DNA of 64,000 nt from Lunularia cruciata (lineage: Eukaryota > Streptophyta > Marchantiopsida > Lunulariales > Lunulariaceae), in assembly GCA_948567375.1 (NCBI GenBank), contig OX419755.1, positions 10,111,001 to 10,175,000 on the forward strand, given 5' to 3'. A program made the translations under genes and the position numbers. A model generated the notes under the pieces. The model worked only from the letters and a program-made list of their open reading frames with translations, did no database searches and had not been told where the DNA came from. Positions 34,425-47,860 of this stretch are shown here, piece by piece. Each line of letters starts with the position of its first letter. Position 1 is the first letter of the stretch.

Positions 34425-37329
34425 TCTTCCCAGTCATTAAGCAAATATTTTATATTATGATCAGACTACGCTCGCGTCGCTTGCCCATTGTACTTGATCA
34501 ATTGCAATCGCAATGCAATCCATCAATTGCAATGCATATATATGGATGTGTTCCCTGTCAGTGGACTATTATGTGGGGCACATTCATACTAAACCATATG
34601 CCTACCTTGTACTCATGGGTGACTGACATACTTGAAGTTTTCACACACCAAAGTTGCAACACCACCAATTGGCCGCAGAAATATCTCTGTATAATTACGT
34701 GTACTCAGTTTGGCTACGCATACAGATTTAGGTTTAGTACGTAAACAACTTATATCTCGAGCGCGTGAGCATCTCTTGATGCAATGACTTCTAGGTAGAC
34801 TAGGACTAGATCTAGAGAAGTATCTAGCTGTGGTCAAACCATTCCAGATCCAGATCGATTGGAATATGCTGTAACACTCACAGAGAATGGTTTGACTTGT
34901 TTGCGTGTATGGATATAAATTACAACTGTATCTGAAGTATTGATATGGTTTGAAATTTACTTTGCCCCTCGCTGGAATTTACATGCGCAAAGTGAATTTT
35001 GTACGATCACGAAGCAGCCAGTCTGATTGTGAAGGATGTGATCACGAGAGACAGTGGAGTAGAAGGAAGCAACTTACCTCTGGGTCCAGAAAACATTTTG
35101 TTCGCCTCGTAAACCGAGCTGTATTCGATCATGATCACTTCATGACGGCCAGTTCTGTGTGTGCGTCTCATGGCGAAATACAGTGCTGATTCTGAAAGTA
35201 TTTCGAAGCCTGAGATACGCGTCGACGATTCAAGATCTTCATGGCGACAATTGCCTGCAACGTGGAAGTTATCAGAAGATAGAGTTCAGTTTCACAACCG
35301 CATAATTAAACTTGTTTCGAGTAGAAGCTAGATCCCCAAATCGGGACCACTCCTTGCTCTCCGGAAACTGGGCTATACTTATAGTGCGAAAACTGAAGAT
35401 ATTAAAAATATACGAAACACACAATGTAGAATGTGAAAACGATATGCTACAGACTCCAAGTCTCGGTAGGACAAACATTTAAGGTCAACAGTCAAAATGC
35501 TCCAATTGTATCATAGTACAAACTTAATTGTTATAGTAGACTTGCCTTGCGAGTGTGATATAAGGGGATACCATTGCGAACGGTCTTCTTGTTTAGAGCA
35601 TCACTCAGTTGTAATTTACTATCGAAGTGTCGTCCAAACTGGCAAAATGATTGTGCCCTAGCAGACCTGTACTTCAACATCATGCCCTGGACGTTCCGAA
35701 TACTTAGATAGCTCTGCAAGAAGCTTCATACAGATGAGAGTGGATATCTGGTCAAGGTTGGTTCAGTACGGGTCCAGGACTTTGGACGAGATCGACCCTC
35801 TATAATCAAACATATTTTTGAAAGTTACGTTTGCAGCATCTAAGTTCTAGGGACTCTTGGATGTCCCACATCTTCAGTAACTAGTTACTGCAGTGAGGAA
35901 ACGATTCTTTGGGATTGAAAATTTGCAATTTTTTTCTGCACAGAGACCCAATGGAGGAACAGATTCTAATCTACAGTACATCTACATTCGAGGTACATGC
36001 AGTTCTTTTTATCTAATGTACAAAATTGCACTATCCCTCTATGTTCAAGTAGACATAAATATATTGACCATGATCGCCGAAGTGGAGTGCAAGTCATTTA
36101 ATAGATCATATTTCCAATCCATGAGTTATCTGATAGTGCAGTGGGTAAGATTCTGGGGTGTGCCCTGCGGAGTAGTTTTGGTAGTCGGAATGTATAAGTG
36201 AATCAGAGGGAGTACTAGCCAGTTGCTGCTTTTATAAACTAGATAGTTATGGCGATTGAAGAACGTGATTGCTCCACGCAGTTGCTATCCTAAGCAGTGG
36301 CTGCCAGTGTTTAACCCGATTTTCAGAGACATTTAATCTCTGGGCATCAGTACCTCGGATCAGAGAGACTCAATTTTTCGTCTCGATGCTGTACCGATCG
36401 ATACGATATCGATCGTATATGATAAACACCCGTGTGGTACGTGTGAGTACCTCGCACTATCAGAAGTGTTTGCCGCTGAACGATTCACGAGCGTGGCGGC
36501 AGCTGCATGTTCAGTGTATGTTTCGCCACAAACAACACATGATCCCCAACCTCACCCGTGTGGACTACAACAGATTTGTCTGGTTGGTAATGCTGTCAGG
36601 CCCTGCACCAACCCGTATCTTGTCCACATGTCGTACAGTAATTAGTGAGCAACAGAAGTCTTCATACCATAGATTTCCAAACAGTGCTTCAATCTGCAAT
36701 CAACGCGAAAGGATAAGAGAAGTCATCTCCAACTGCAAGGTTGTATAGTTCCATTTACAAACTCAGATTCGGATCTGGCTTTTCAACTTGTCTTCAGGAC
36801 CTCAACATCGAATTGTACCTTCAGTGAACAACATTTTCAAGAACCCCAAGCTGCATGGCGGGTACATGGGAGCGGATTGGCTTTCATGTTCCCAACTTTC
36901 AAGCCCGCTGTGTAGCAGCTGTCGGTCCTCAAATTTACTCCTCTGGATATCTATACAGGAATGAACCAGTTAGATAGATTTGTTTTCCTGTATTTCTGCT
37001 ACTAAAATCCTTATAAGCTTTTAGCAAAATGGCCATATGGCTGGCTCGGTATCGGGTAACCGTTTTTCTTCTAGAAAACCGCCAGACTTCCACATATTGG
37101 GATATTCATTTCGCTGATAATATCCAAGATATTCAGAGCCACTTTCTCGGTTTTCTCTTTCTGAGGCCTCAGAAAGAGAGTTTAGTTTCTTTTCCACGGT
37201 GCTTTCCCGCTCCATAGTGTTAGGCGCAAAAGTGTACTAGAATAACTGTCCACGAAGTCTTCAAGTCGAAGCCGAACAAGCCGTTGAAGACAGAATATGG
37301 AGAGGTCGACACGAGTGATCACCCTAGTC

Positions 37330-37660
37330 GAATAATCTTGGTAGATAGTCTAAGAGTTGAGCAAACTAATCCTAACAATACTGAAACAAAAAATCAAATC
37401 CCAAGTCTTGGTTTACAGTTTGAGAGTTAACGACCTAAGCCCAAGTACACAGACAAACAGTTAGAGCCCAAGTCTTGGTAGATAGTCCAAGAGTTAACCA
37501 AACCAATCGTAACAATACCCAATTAGAATGGAGCCCAAATCTTGAGTAATCTAAGAGTTAACCAAACTAATCCCAATAGCACTCAAACTAAACAAGGAAC
37601 CCAAATTTTGGTATGTGGCCTAAGGGCTAAACAAACTAATCTTAATCTTGCTTCTAGAAG
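37330..37660. repeat. Minisatellite at the edge of unit B
   Basis: About five imperfect copies, spaced roughly 65-80 bp, share CCCAAGTCTTGGTAGATAGT and AAGAGTTAACCAAACTAATC. The array starts exactly where homology to unit A ends and marks the left border of the 20-kb block that separates B from the second U2. Confidence 0.75.
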
Positions 37661-39381
37661 CCTTATCCTCTAGACGTGTCTTGAACTTGAAAAGTGAAGC
37701 CTTTACAGATCCATTGGGCACATGGGACAACTATAACTCGTACATTCTGTCAAACACTTCCTCGGAGACGTCAAGCAGATGATATCCGGTAAGCGAGCGA
37801 TGCTTGCCACTTGATGATTCCAGAGCAGAAAGCTACAAAGGATGTAGAACTAATTTCCACATGACCAGTATAACCATAAAGGAGTTTGGCAAAGAATGAA
37901 GCTCAACTACATAAGATTCAAATGCAGAAAGATCTCAGCTTCAGAGAGCCTTCAATCACCCTTCGTGACGATAGAGAACATGAATCGAAACAGTTCGCAA
38001 TAACACTTAGTTGATGTCGGACGAGTCAAAAAACACAATTTTATCGATGAAACATTTCGTTTTGGATGTGATAGGCACAAATAGCTTCCTCAAAGAGAAA
38101 GTAATGCATGCAAGTACTAGAATGTCCAAGTAAAATCATGCATTCGCATCTGATGATCTTGCAAGACAGTAGGGCTGCCCAATGCGGTTTGGATGGAATC
38201 TACCTTATGAAAAAATGATGTGCAACTATTCCATTGTGTGCCCTTTAATCGAATCCAGTGTTGCACACCGCGGAAGAGATGAATTCGGAAGAATCTGCAA
38301 ATTCCACAAGAGTTTATGGATCTCTTATTTTGATTTCTTGGTATTCATTGAATTATACACCTCCTCTTCCCCTGTAAAGTACATTATCGTATCACAAAGA
38401 GTATGTAAAAATGATCGATTCCTGCAACCACAAAGTCCTCTATCCATTGAGAGAGAAGGAACCTTGGATATTGATAGCAAAATCTAGAAAGCGTTATCTA
38501 GACAACAGCATAATAATGGAAAAGTAACGAGTAGATGGACCGGCAGGAGGCCGATAAGGTAAATTACATTTACCAAAGACAGCCCCAACTTGCCAACATA
38601 TCTAGTAAAGTTCTCAATTTAACCTGTACACGTGCATTAGAATGTGATTTGATCATAATCAATGTTCAGTTCTTGGTAGACTATAGAATGATAGATGAAA
38701 TATTGATTTAAATGAGTGTAATTTGAATTATGTGAAAAAATTAACTATTATGGTCTTTTAGAATTCATATATAATTTATATATAAATTATTTTTCTATAG
38801 TATATGATGTTGATAGCTATATATATATATAATATTTATATATTTTATAATATAATTGATTTTTTAAATTTAATAATGTTCTTACCTACAAGACTCAATT
38901 ACTCAATTCTTTTGAACACAACTTTAAGAAAATGTTCCACATATCTCGAATTCCAGGCTCAAATTTTATCCTTTGAATTCAAAACCCCAAACCCCAAACT
39001 CAAATAACCACCCCAAAACTCCAAATTCTATATTTCCTTAATCGAGTGCAACTGCAAAACAACACTGCAAGCATAACTATGTAAGCTTAGACTCAATGTA
39101 CTTAGAATTTTAACTCTCTTGAAAATCAAAAATTGTAGAGATACTATCAAGAGACTTATTGGAGGAGTAGGAAGATCCATCCTCTTGAACTCAATGAAGG
39201 GATAGAAGGATCCAACACTTTGTAAATTAGAAGATATAAATATAAATATAAAATATTATATTCACCCAATAGTTTATTTTATTTTACCCGTATCTTATGA
39301 AGTTGCTGAAGTACTTAGAGTTGTATGTGCATCCACTCATCTTCACAAGGCAATTTGGGTACTATTTTCATGCAAATGTGA
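37661..39381. other. No supported gene; AT-rich with LTR-like segment
   Basis: An open frame at 38182-38487 shows no motif. From about 38690 to 38830 the sequence resembles 52290-52440 and 51795-51880 (shared pattern TTATGTGTGA-TTGTG-TTCTATA-TGTATGAT), which looks like U3 sequence of one LTR family. 38810-38870 is nearly pure A/T. Confidence 0.4.
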
Positions 39382-40380
39382 CATTTTGATACCAATTCTT
39401 ACCCTTTCTCCATTTCACTCTATATATGTAGTGTTGGGGTGGTTATTAGAAGCGTCAATCACAACTTAAGTGTCAAAAGGAGGTTCCAACTTAAAGGTTA
39501 TAAAATGTTTTCTCTATGGCTTCAAATTTATGGTAGCCATTCTGCATAAATCCAATTATTTTCTTTAAATTATTAAATTTTTGAATTACTATTTACTAAA
39601 AATATTTCAAATTAAATAACCATCATGATTGCAAATCCTATTTATGGAGTAAAGATGAGTTCCCAACAACTAAATAATTTCCCAACACACACAAGGGTGA
39701 TAATTCAACATCTATTTATTATGCCATAAATAATTATCTCTTCTAATTTCATCAAAGAGCATCCAATCTGTTATAAATTTAACTTTTATATAATTGTGTA
39801 CCATATGGATTTGCATAGCTTAGATATTTTAGGTACAATTGGAAAAAATTTTCTGACCTTTGTATTTAATGTTTAATCCTTATAGTATTGGATAGGATCT
39901 TTGATCTTTTTTGTTATTCTACAAGATTGCCTTTCTTACTATAGACCTTTGGAATCAATAAAGACAGAGGAACAAGAGATGAAGCATGAAGATTCCAATG
40001 GAAGAGAGATTATAAAAGATTGAGGAGAGAAATAAGAGAATGGAAGACAAGAGTGGGAAATCACATTGGGACCATCAAGTTAGTGAAACTTTGAGTACCT
40101 AGCTTGAGCTTTGCTTGGATATAGGTAGGTTGGGTATAACACTCCAAAGGAAGGTTCTTTCTAGAAGTCATCTTACTGGAATGCAAGCTAAACTAGTCAT
40201 CAACATTGCATCAAGCTAAGCTAGCCATCAACTCTACCCTTGGACATTTCCTAAAAGCTGGCATGGTGCTTCTAGAATATCCTACCAACAAGCTTTCTCA
40301 ATGCTCGTAGCACATTCTTAAGCTAGTCCTACTCCCTTTTGGTATATTTAGCTTAGACTAATAAGCTAAATATTATATAT
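39382..40380 (-). mobile_element. Possible LTR of the minus-strand gypsy element
   Basis: The region is bounded on the minus strand by a polypurine tract (40381-40400) on its 5' side and by TTGGTATCAAAATG (rc of 39382-39395) on its 3' side. TGGTATCA matches the start of the common plant initiator-Met tRNA primer site. Near the 5' edge is a TTTAGCTTA/TAAGCTAAA stem (about 40345-40375). No second LTR copy was found to confirm the ends. Confidence 0.3.
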
Positions 40381-43300
40381 CCCCCCTTCCCCACCCCACT
40401 AATTAGCAAAATCCTCATTGCCATGGGAGGATGAGGAGGTTGGACACAAGTGGAAAAGGAAGATTTTTTAGAAACAAAGGGTTTTAACTTTGAAACATGA
40501 AAGATAGAATGGATTCGCATATGACTAGGAAGAAAGTCTTGGGCAATGGGAGAAATGATATGAGTAATCTCAAATGGACCTATCCAAGTGGGAGCAAGTT
40601 TACAAACTTGGGTATAAAGTGGAGAGGAAGGTCATTGGAAGAAAGCATAACCTTATTACCTAGTTGAAAGGTGAGATCATGAAAATATTTCTTAACATAT
40701 TACTTTTGCCAATTTTGAGAATTACAAAGATGAGACTTGGCTTAGTGTAGGGAGTTAGATAACTTGGACAAGAAAATGGAAGTATGTCTGACTTGTGAGG
40801 CAGATAAGCAAAAAGAGAATTTGGGACAAGTGAATCTTGCCCATAATTAAGGAATAAGGAAGAAAAGCTAACACTTTGCTTACTTGGAATTATTGTAGGT
40901 GAATTGAAACTGCAAGACAAGTATCCCAATCATTGTGGTGAATATTAACAAAGGCATGTAAAATCTCGTCCAAAGTACTATTTGCTTATTTGGCATGTCC
41001 ATCAACTTGATGATGATAAAGTGTAGACAATGGAACCTTGGTACCAAAGAGTTTAAAAATTGCTTGCCAAAATATTCTAGTTAAGTAAGGTTCTAGATCA
41101 GATATGAGAACCCTTGGCATCCCATGGTGCTTGGAGACTGAATCAAAGTAGATTTGGCCAATGTTGGAGCATCAACTATATCCATAGTAGGCACCAAATG
41201 AATCTTTTTGTTGAGCTTATCCACAGACACTATGATGGTTTTATGGCCATGGTCTATCTTTGGCAAGGATGTGCTGATGTCTAAGCTTATATGTTCTAAA
41301 CAGGTAAATGGAATTGGTAGTGGTTTAGCTTTGTTTTGTTGGTAGCTCTCACAAGGTCAAACCAATTCAAAAACCTCTAGTGCCATATTGAGCTACCACC
41401 ATTGAAGTTGTAGGGTACCCAAGGTCTTGTCCACATCCATGTAACTAGTAATTGGTAATTCATGGGCCTCTTGAAGTTACACAAAGCGTAGATCACCCTT
41501 GGCTGGAACATAGATCTAGTTCTCACAAAATAGAAGGCTTTCCTTGAAAGAGAAAGTATTATAGTCCTAATCATGTGTTGCAAGATGACCTTATAATAAT
41601 TGAAAGAAGTGGTCTTGCTATAAAGTGGACTAAACTCAATTTAGACTTTTGAGTCAAATGACACTATCATAATTGCTATGTTATGAAAGGTTCAAGAAGA
41701 GGCTCAAATCAGGTCATTGTGAGAGGCATTGGGAATGACAAAAAACCTTCCAGGTTTTTACTCAAGTTTGGTGTTAAATAAATATAGTTATTTTTCCTAT
41801 TGATGATATCTACTCTTCATGTGCTCTAAATGTAAGGCTTGCAACAAAGGTTTGTGATCATTTTGCATGATTACTTGTTTCTCCCTTGGATAGTGCTAGT
41901 ATACCATTGTGACATATATTATTGCTAGTTGTTCTTGATGTTAAGTACAATAATTCCTTTCTACAATATTCAGTCAATGAGACACAAAGGCAATGGAATG
42001 TAATCCATCTAAAAATTTCTATTGCAACACAACTCTAATGGCAAAGTTAGAAGTATCAAAATCAACTACACAAGGTAGTTGAGGATCATATGGTGAGATA
42101 ATAGATTATAAAAATAGCATATACTTCAGTTTCTTGAATGCTTCTTTGTGCTTGGTGACCATTGAAAGCTTGATGTTCTCCCCAAGAGATCAATCAATGA
42201 TGCAATGACATGAGCATAACAATGGATGAACCATTGGTAAAATGTTACCAATCCCTTAAATGCTTGTACTTCCATGGTATCCTTTGGAGTAGGCCAATTT
42301 GTAATGGCCTTTATTTTCTCCTCTTCCATCTTGATCCCCTCTGAAGAGACCTTATGACCCAAGAAGGTAACATTCTTCTACCAAAAGATACACTTTGACT
42401 TCTTGTAGTAAACCTTTCATTGGTGTAGTCACCTTAAGACTTTATATTTATGATTCTTATGTTCTCCATTTGTCTTGACATAGATTAAATATCATCCAAG
42501 AACACCACCATGTATTGATCCAATAGACCATCCAGCATCCAATGCATTTGATCCAAAAAATTTTAGGAGTAGTGAGCCCAAAAGATAAAACTCCCCTTTC
42601 AAAACGCCTCTACCTTGTATGAAAGATAGTATTTTGCACATCTTCCTTGTCAATGAGAATCTACCAATAACCGCTTCAAAGATCCAACTTGGAAAAGTAT
42701 TGTACTCCTTTTCAATCAATTCAATAAGTCATGCAGTCTAGGCAAGTAATACACATTTGTCACTATTTGTTTATTAAGGTCATGATAGTCAACATTAAAG
42801 TTAAGTCCTCCATCTTTCTTTAGTATAATCAACACCGGTGCTCCCCAAGAGGATGCATTATATTTTATGAAATCCTTCTCCAACAATTCAATCAGTGCTA
42901 TTTGAAGCTCTTCTAACTCCTTTGGTGAGAGCAAATAGATTGATCTACTCATTGGAATGCTACTTAGTAACAACTTGATCTTTAAGAGCATATTGTGATC
43001 AAAAGGTAGCCCTTTCAAATTATCATTTGGAAATACATTGATAAGCTCTTGAACTATTTGATCAACCATTGCTTGATAAGGCTTATGGTCCTCATCAGGT
43101 TCTTCTTGCCTAATTATTTTGATCCACGCCACAAAATAAAATTATCTTCCTCCAAAGCTTGATTCATAGTTGATATATTGACAAAATTCCCATCTCAGGA
43201 TTGATTATTCATAAGTGTCTTCCTCAAAAGTGTCAGACAACCTAATTGGTAATTCTTACCATGGGTGTTGTATTTGAATTTGTCATTAGATCCTATCAAA

Positions 43301-43450
43301 ATAAACCTTATGATATTCAAGTCAAGGCCAATCTAGAATGACATCATAATGTAGAGGAACTACTACAAACCTTATACACTTTGAATAATCCTTTTCAATC
43401 TTGAATGTAACAAGATCTAATATATGGAATATAGAATCCTTTTTACCATC
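40381..43450 (-). mobile_element. Decayed Ty3/gypsy pol region, minus strand
   Basis: Read on the minus strand in order: protease tail (PLHYDVILDWP, about 43350-43385); reverse transcriptase (43132-42480) with ASSWGAPVLIILKKDGGLNF, VLSFGLTTPK and a VVFLDDI motif near 42490-42510; the RT end with GHKVSSEGIKMEEEKIKAI and GLVTFYQWFIH; RNase H (VVDFDTSNFAIRVVLQQ, about 42050); integrase (HGHKTIIVSVDKLNKKIHLV near 41200 and FGTKVPLSTLYHHQVDGHAK near 41000); and a post-integrase stretch (QLGNKVMLSSNDLPLHF near 40650). A polypurine tract (rc of 40381-40400) follows. Many stops and frameshifts show it is inactive. Confidence 0.8.
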
Positions 43451-45240
43451 CATAATCATCTATCTATACCAAATATTGACATGATAGGAATACATAATTC
43501 TTTTGTTAATTACAAAGGAAAATTTAGAAAAAATTTAGATTTTTTTAGAGTTTAGAGTGATTATTTCACATTAAGAGTGATGGGTCAGGAATTTTTTATC
43601 CTAATCTCTTGGTATCCATACTTTATTTATCTGAGAACTTAGTTTAAAATTTTCTTGAGATGAGAACTAAAAGTTATGAGAGTTTATAGTTTTTAGGGTG
43701 TGGAGAGATAGTATTTACTAAACGATGAGCTAGTGCGACGGTGATTTGTGTGATCCTTGTGTCTGATCCCATGAAAGCCAGGACAACACGTGGAAGTTTG
43801 AGCTCATGACAACTGCATCAGCCTTGAACTCCCTAAGGGTAGGTGGTAATCTGATCTTCATATTACAATCCCAAAACAAAATTGCATTTCCACTGGTTTA
43901 GTAGTATAGCTCCACAACTGCCACGCTGTGGATATAATGGATTTTGTTGTCAAATGTAGACTACACTCTTTCCCCAAATGAAGAACAATTTTGAAGAAGT
44001 TTAACATTCTATACGAATTCTGGGAGTACAGACTGTGCGTGGTTCATCTCTAAGCTTTTTGTGAATTGGTAGTGGCTATGAATTTGGATATGAGGGGTTG
44101 TGGTTTTACAAAAATGGGGAGATACAAAGAGGAACATTGTAAGTTATTATTATTATTATTATTCTTGTGCTATCCATAGTTATAGTTCCACATGGGGGAT
44201 CACCTATAGCGGCATGGGATACACCATGCATGGTGTGTCCCTAACGCTTTACCTTGCAAGGGGTAAAGATGCATGTGGGAAGGATGCACAAGGACTATGA
44301 TTGGACCACTTGGGATTTTCATGTGAGGCAAGCAATCACATTGATGGGTGACACTTGCTATTATGCATACTTTCTTTATTTCTTTGTTGACTATTTCAAG
44401 GATAACAATCAAACCATGAGAGTGGCTAGCATCCCAAGCAGGTTATATTATTGATTTATTTAAGACTAGTTTTCCACATGCACCTTTATTCCATAGACTA
44501 CCTAGTACACTCTATGATGAGGCTAGATAATCCTTCTATCTACCACTTGATAATTTGGCACATGATCCCTTGGATAAGCTAGTATGGTTCTTATTCCGCT
44601 TACTCTCTAAGGTGTCTTTGTTATGCTAGTGGGGGACATGTGGGGCATAGAGAGGTGGTTGCTAGATTTTGTCAATTCCAAGTGGGAGATTGGGCTAACC
44701 CTACAAGAGAAGTCTATTAGGGCTGCATGTTTAAGGAGATAAGTTTTGCCACAAATACCATAGAGTCCACTTGATTACAATGTTGTAGGACATTGGGTCA
44801 AGCGGAGAATTTAATAGAGTAGTATGGGTGCTATATCCTTTTCCTATGGCTAGTCCATTGATGAGACTCCCTTCCTTATGCTTATTACATTCTGTGGCAA
44901 GAGAGGGAGTACCATTACAGGTCTTAGATTACCAATCTCAACAACTTTTATATCTTAATAGGTTGCTTTTTGCATAAGCATTATGCACTACCCCTTACCT
45001 CTCCCCATGAGGCTTGTCAAGGATGGTATATGAGCATCTTTGAGGCATATGATTCTTCTAGTGATCCTATCAAGTTGTTTTAGGTGGCTCTAGTAGTAGC
45101 AAGGAGAGATATTTGTAAATCAATTAGTCAAATCTTAGGTGCTAGTTGACTTCTCATGATGGAGAAGGACATAGGGAGCATTAGGCCAATTGCTAAAAAA
45201 CTAATACCGAGAAGGAAAAAGGACTAACTATTAGAATCTA
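43451..45240. other. Low-CpG stretch, no assignable gene
   Basis: It contains a (TTA)n microsatellite at about 44144-44163 and several short open frames without motifs. It may be gag or protease sequence of the chromovirus that follows, too decayed to recognise. Confidence 0.35.
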
Positions 45241-45289
45241 TGGTTGAGGAAATGAAAGGCTTGGAGAAATATTTTTAGGCATAATGTAT

Positions 45290-46378
45290 CATCATAAAAT
45301 TACTCCGCAAAGTATCAAAAGATTTAGGGTTGGACTCCATCATGGCCTTTGTAAACCGGCTTAGCAAAATGATTCATGTATGCCTTGCCACCAAGGATGT
45401 GACCGCCCCATAACTAGCTCAACTATACCTAGATGCAATCTTCTCTCACCATGGCTTGTCTCAAGTATTCATCACCAAATAGAGGTACTCAATTCACCAG
45501 TTTGTTTTGGTGAAAACTCTTTGGTTTCTTCAAAACCAAGTTGGTCATGTCCACAACTTACCACCTACAAATAGATGGACAAATAGAGCGAGCTAATTGC
45601 ACTATTGAAGATATGTTGTGTGGCTTCACCTTAGAGAAGCAAGAGAGGTGGGACACCCTACTCGCATTGGTGGAATTTGCTTACAACAATTTGGTGAATG
45701 CATCCACTTGTGTCACTCCATTCCTCCTTATGTACGGTGAGCATCCCTTCACACCGTCTAGCTTGATGAAGATCCGTCCGGGTGGCTACCAAGGTTGACG
45801 CAGTCAACACATTTGTTTCTAGAATCCAACAAGGTGTGGAGAGCGCCAAGCACAAATTGCACAAAATCAACAAAAAAAAATATGCTGATGCACACCGTAA
45901 GCACATGGAGTTCAATGCTGAGGATCAAGTGCGGCTGTCTACAATAAACCTCACATTAGTTGGCCTTTGTAAGCTCAGACCCTTTTTTTTATTGGGCCTC
46001 TTTTTATTCTTTGTCGAGTCGACACTATGGTGTACCACCTCAAGCTACCACAACACATGAAGATCCATCCAATGTTCCATGTTTCCCTATTACATAGATA
46101 TACTCCCTGATCAGGCCACTATTATTCCAGACAAGATATTTGACCTTGTCCAACACTCATTGATGGCACAAAGGAATATGAAGTGGAGTTTATCCTCCAA
46201 AATTGCATGCATGGTACTCGCCATCCGTGGGTGTACTATCTAGTATAGTGGAAAGGTTATCCCCTCTATGAGACAACCTAGGATCCCATTGCCAATTTGA
46301 CACATGCACCAGTGTTGGTGCAAGCATTTGAGTAACAATTGCACAACGAGGACGTTGTGTTCTAAAAGAAGGAAAGTT
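45290..46378 (+). mobile_element. Chromovirus integrase and chromodomain remnant
   Basis: Plus-strand integrase pieces are FVNRLSKMIHVCLATKDVTA (about 45340), AQLYLDAIFSHHGLSQVF (about 45420) and TTYHLQIDGQIERANCTIED (45550 on), then WDTLLALVEFAYNN and MYGEHPFTP. These are followed by KKYADAHRKHMEFNAEDQVR, the usual run-up to the C-terminal domain. A polypurine run (AAAAGAAGGAAAG, 46363-46375) precedes the LTR at 46379. Frameshifts and TAG stops make it inactive. The gag, protease and RT of this copy are not visible. Confidence 0.8.
46174..46332 (+). pseudogene. Chromodomain of the chromovirus
   Basis: The frame reads EYEVEFILQN, then YYLV, a TAG at 46246-46248, WKGYPLYETT, a TAG at 46279-46281, and DPIANLTHAPVLVQAFE. 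Glu-Tyr-Glu-Val-Glu, Trp-Lys-Gly-Tyr-Pro and a following Asp-Pro match the chromodomain fused to integrase in Ty3/gypsy chromoviruses, which directs insertion into marked chromatin. The second stop sits where the family has Trp. Two stops make the domain untranslatable as a whole. Confidence 0.75.
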
Positions 46379-47118
46379 TGTAATGCCAAGAGCTCGCCAT
46401 ATGATCTAGATGTGAAATTTAGTTTGGTAAATATAGAATGATTTTATATATGATGGACAAAATAGATCAAATAAAAATTTCACCAAAAGAGTACTTTCTA
46501 CTAATAAGGTAGAATCAAAATAGACTTGAAAACCTTAGAATCAATAGATAAACATATGATTTAAAGGTGAGAATTGGTTTGGTAATATCTGGAAGATATT
46601 ACACCTGATGGACTAAATAGATCAGAAAGAGGTATCACCAAAAGGGGACCTTTACTAATAGAGTAGGAAATGAAATATGCTTGATAACTTCGAAGGCACT
46701 TTTGAAGGCCTAAACAAATGAATTAGGTCTAAAAAATGTGTAGATTCCCTCTCCCTAAATGAATGAAAGGCTAGCCTTCCCTCCTCCTTGATTTATCCTA
46801 CCGAGAACTGTCCAATGGTACCTCACCCACGTGATTTTGAGATTCCTATAGGAAGATTCCCTAAAAGATTCTCTCTTATCGAAGCTTGTTGACCAACCAG
46901 ATAGGACCAAGACCAACATGTCACCCATCCAAGTAAGTAATCCAAGGGTGGAGCTTACTGAAATGTCACTATGTGCCTAATCCTATGGTGGAGCTTCCTT
47001 GGAGGAGATCCTCTTTGTCTCTATAATTAAGAGAAGGTGCTCCTTTAGGGCCTCTGAGTTTGAGTGTGAAACTTGTGTTTGTGCATTTGTGTCTCACTAC
47101 TATTCTTTCAATATTACA
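46379..47118 (+). mobile_element. 3' LTR of the chromovirus
   Basis: Begins TGTAATGCC directly after the polypurine tract and ends ATATTACA, giving matching TGTAAT...ATTACA termini. About 740 bp. It is homologous along most of its length to the solo LTR at 49014-49741. Both carry an internal pair of related segments (CATATGATCTA... and CATATGATTTAAAGGTGAG). Confidence 0.8.
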
Positions 47119-47860
47119 ACAACATGCTTATGATGGGATTCAACAATTTAACCACCTTATTGTTGATGATAGACCATGGATGTTGGGCATTAGTCTTAGA
47201 CGGTGGTAGTGGCTGCTAGATCACCTATGGTAGTGGTGAACTTAGTTGAACAGCCTTGAGTGGCTTTTCCCACACTTATAAGTTTCCTAGACTCTCATAC
47301 TTTTTGAGAGGGAGGTCTCGGACTTGTTTGGGACTCATAGTTATAGTAGTTGGTGGAGCCCAACACCAATGAGAGAGAGCGGGCATTGGGTTCTTGCACT
47401 AGTATTATCATTATTCTAGCAATGTCAAAGGCATCCAAGCATTAGATGTTAGGTCAGGCTATGGACCTAAACTATTTGACCTAGATTTTGAGCCTTGGCC
47501 TAGGAGAGCAACATAGGATGCGCTTGATAGGCATCACCACTCGGACACTTGTGAGTTTCATGCCTATCAAGACGATTCAAGCACATGCTGGGGGGCAATG
47601 GACCAAGCATATAAGGTATTCTTGGGACACAACCAATGGCTACTAGAGAGAGTGGTCTACCTGGAGTCCATCCAGGTGAGAGTGGTCTACTTGGATTACA
47701 CCCTTGGTCTACTTGGGATGTAGCTAGAGGATGTATGGAGCTTGCAGCTAGATCAGGGGGAGTTTTTCACATTGAGGTTGAGACCTCTAATGGTTGGGAG
47801 CTTGACACTACTACTCCCAAGGGCCCAATGTAACAGCCAATCAATACATCTTTCACTCCT
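47119..47860. other. Spacer, possible 5' internal part of PHD-gypsy
   Basis: Open stretches (47636-47833) have no recognised motif. By position it could be gag or protease of the element whose RT begins at about 47861, but this cannot be shown. Confidence 0.3.

Larger units (their letters stand above)
25497..37327 (+). repeat. Segmental tandem duplication, unit B
   Basis: Collinear with unit A from GTTCATCGGAAGAAG to GATCACCCTAGTC. It keeps the unrearranged order where A is folded back (26640-27830), holds MT1-B and MT2-B, and has a solo LTR at 34022-34424. It lacks about 330 bp near 35455 and the AT-rich insertion of A. The right edge breaks abruptly into a minisatellite. Confidence 0.9.
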
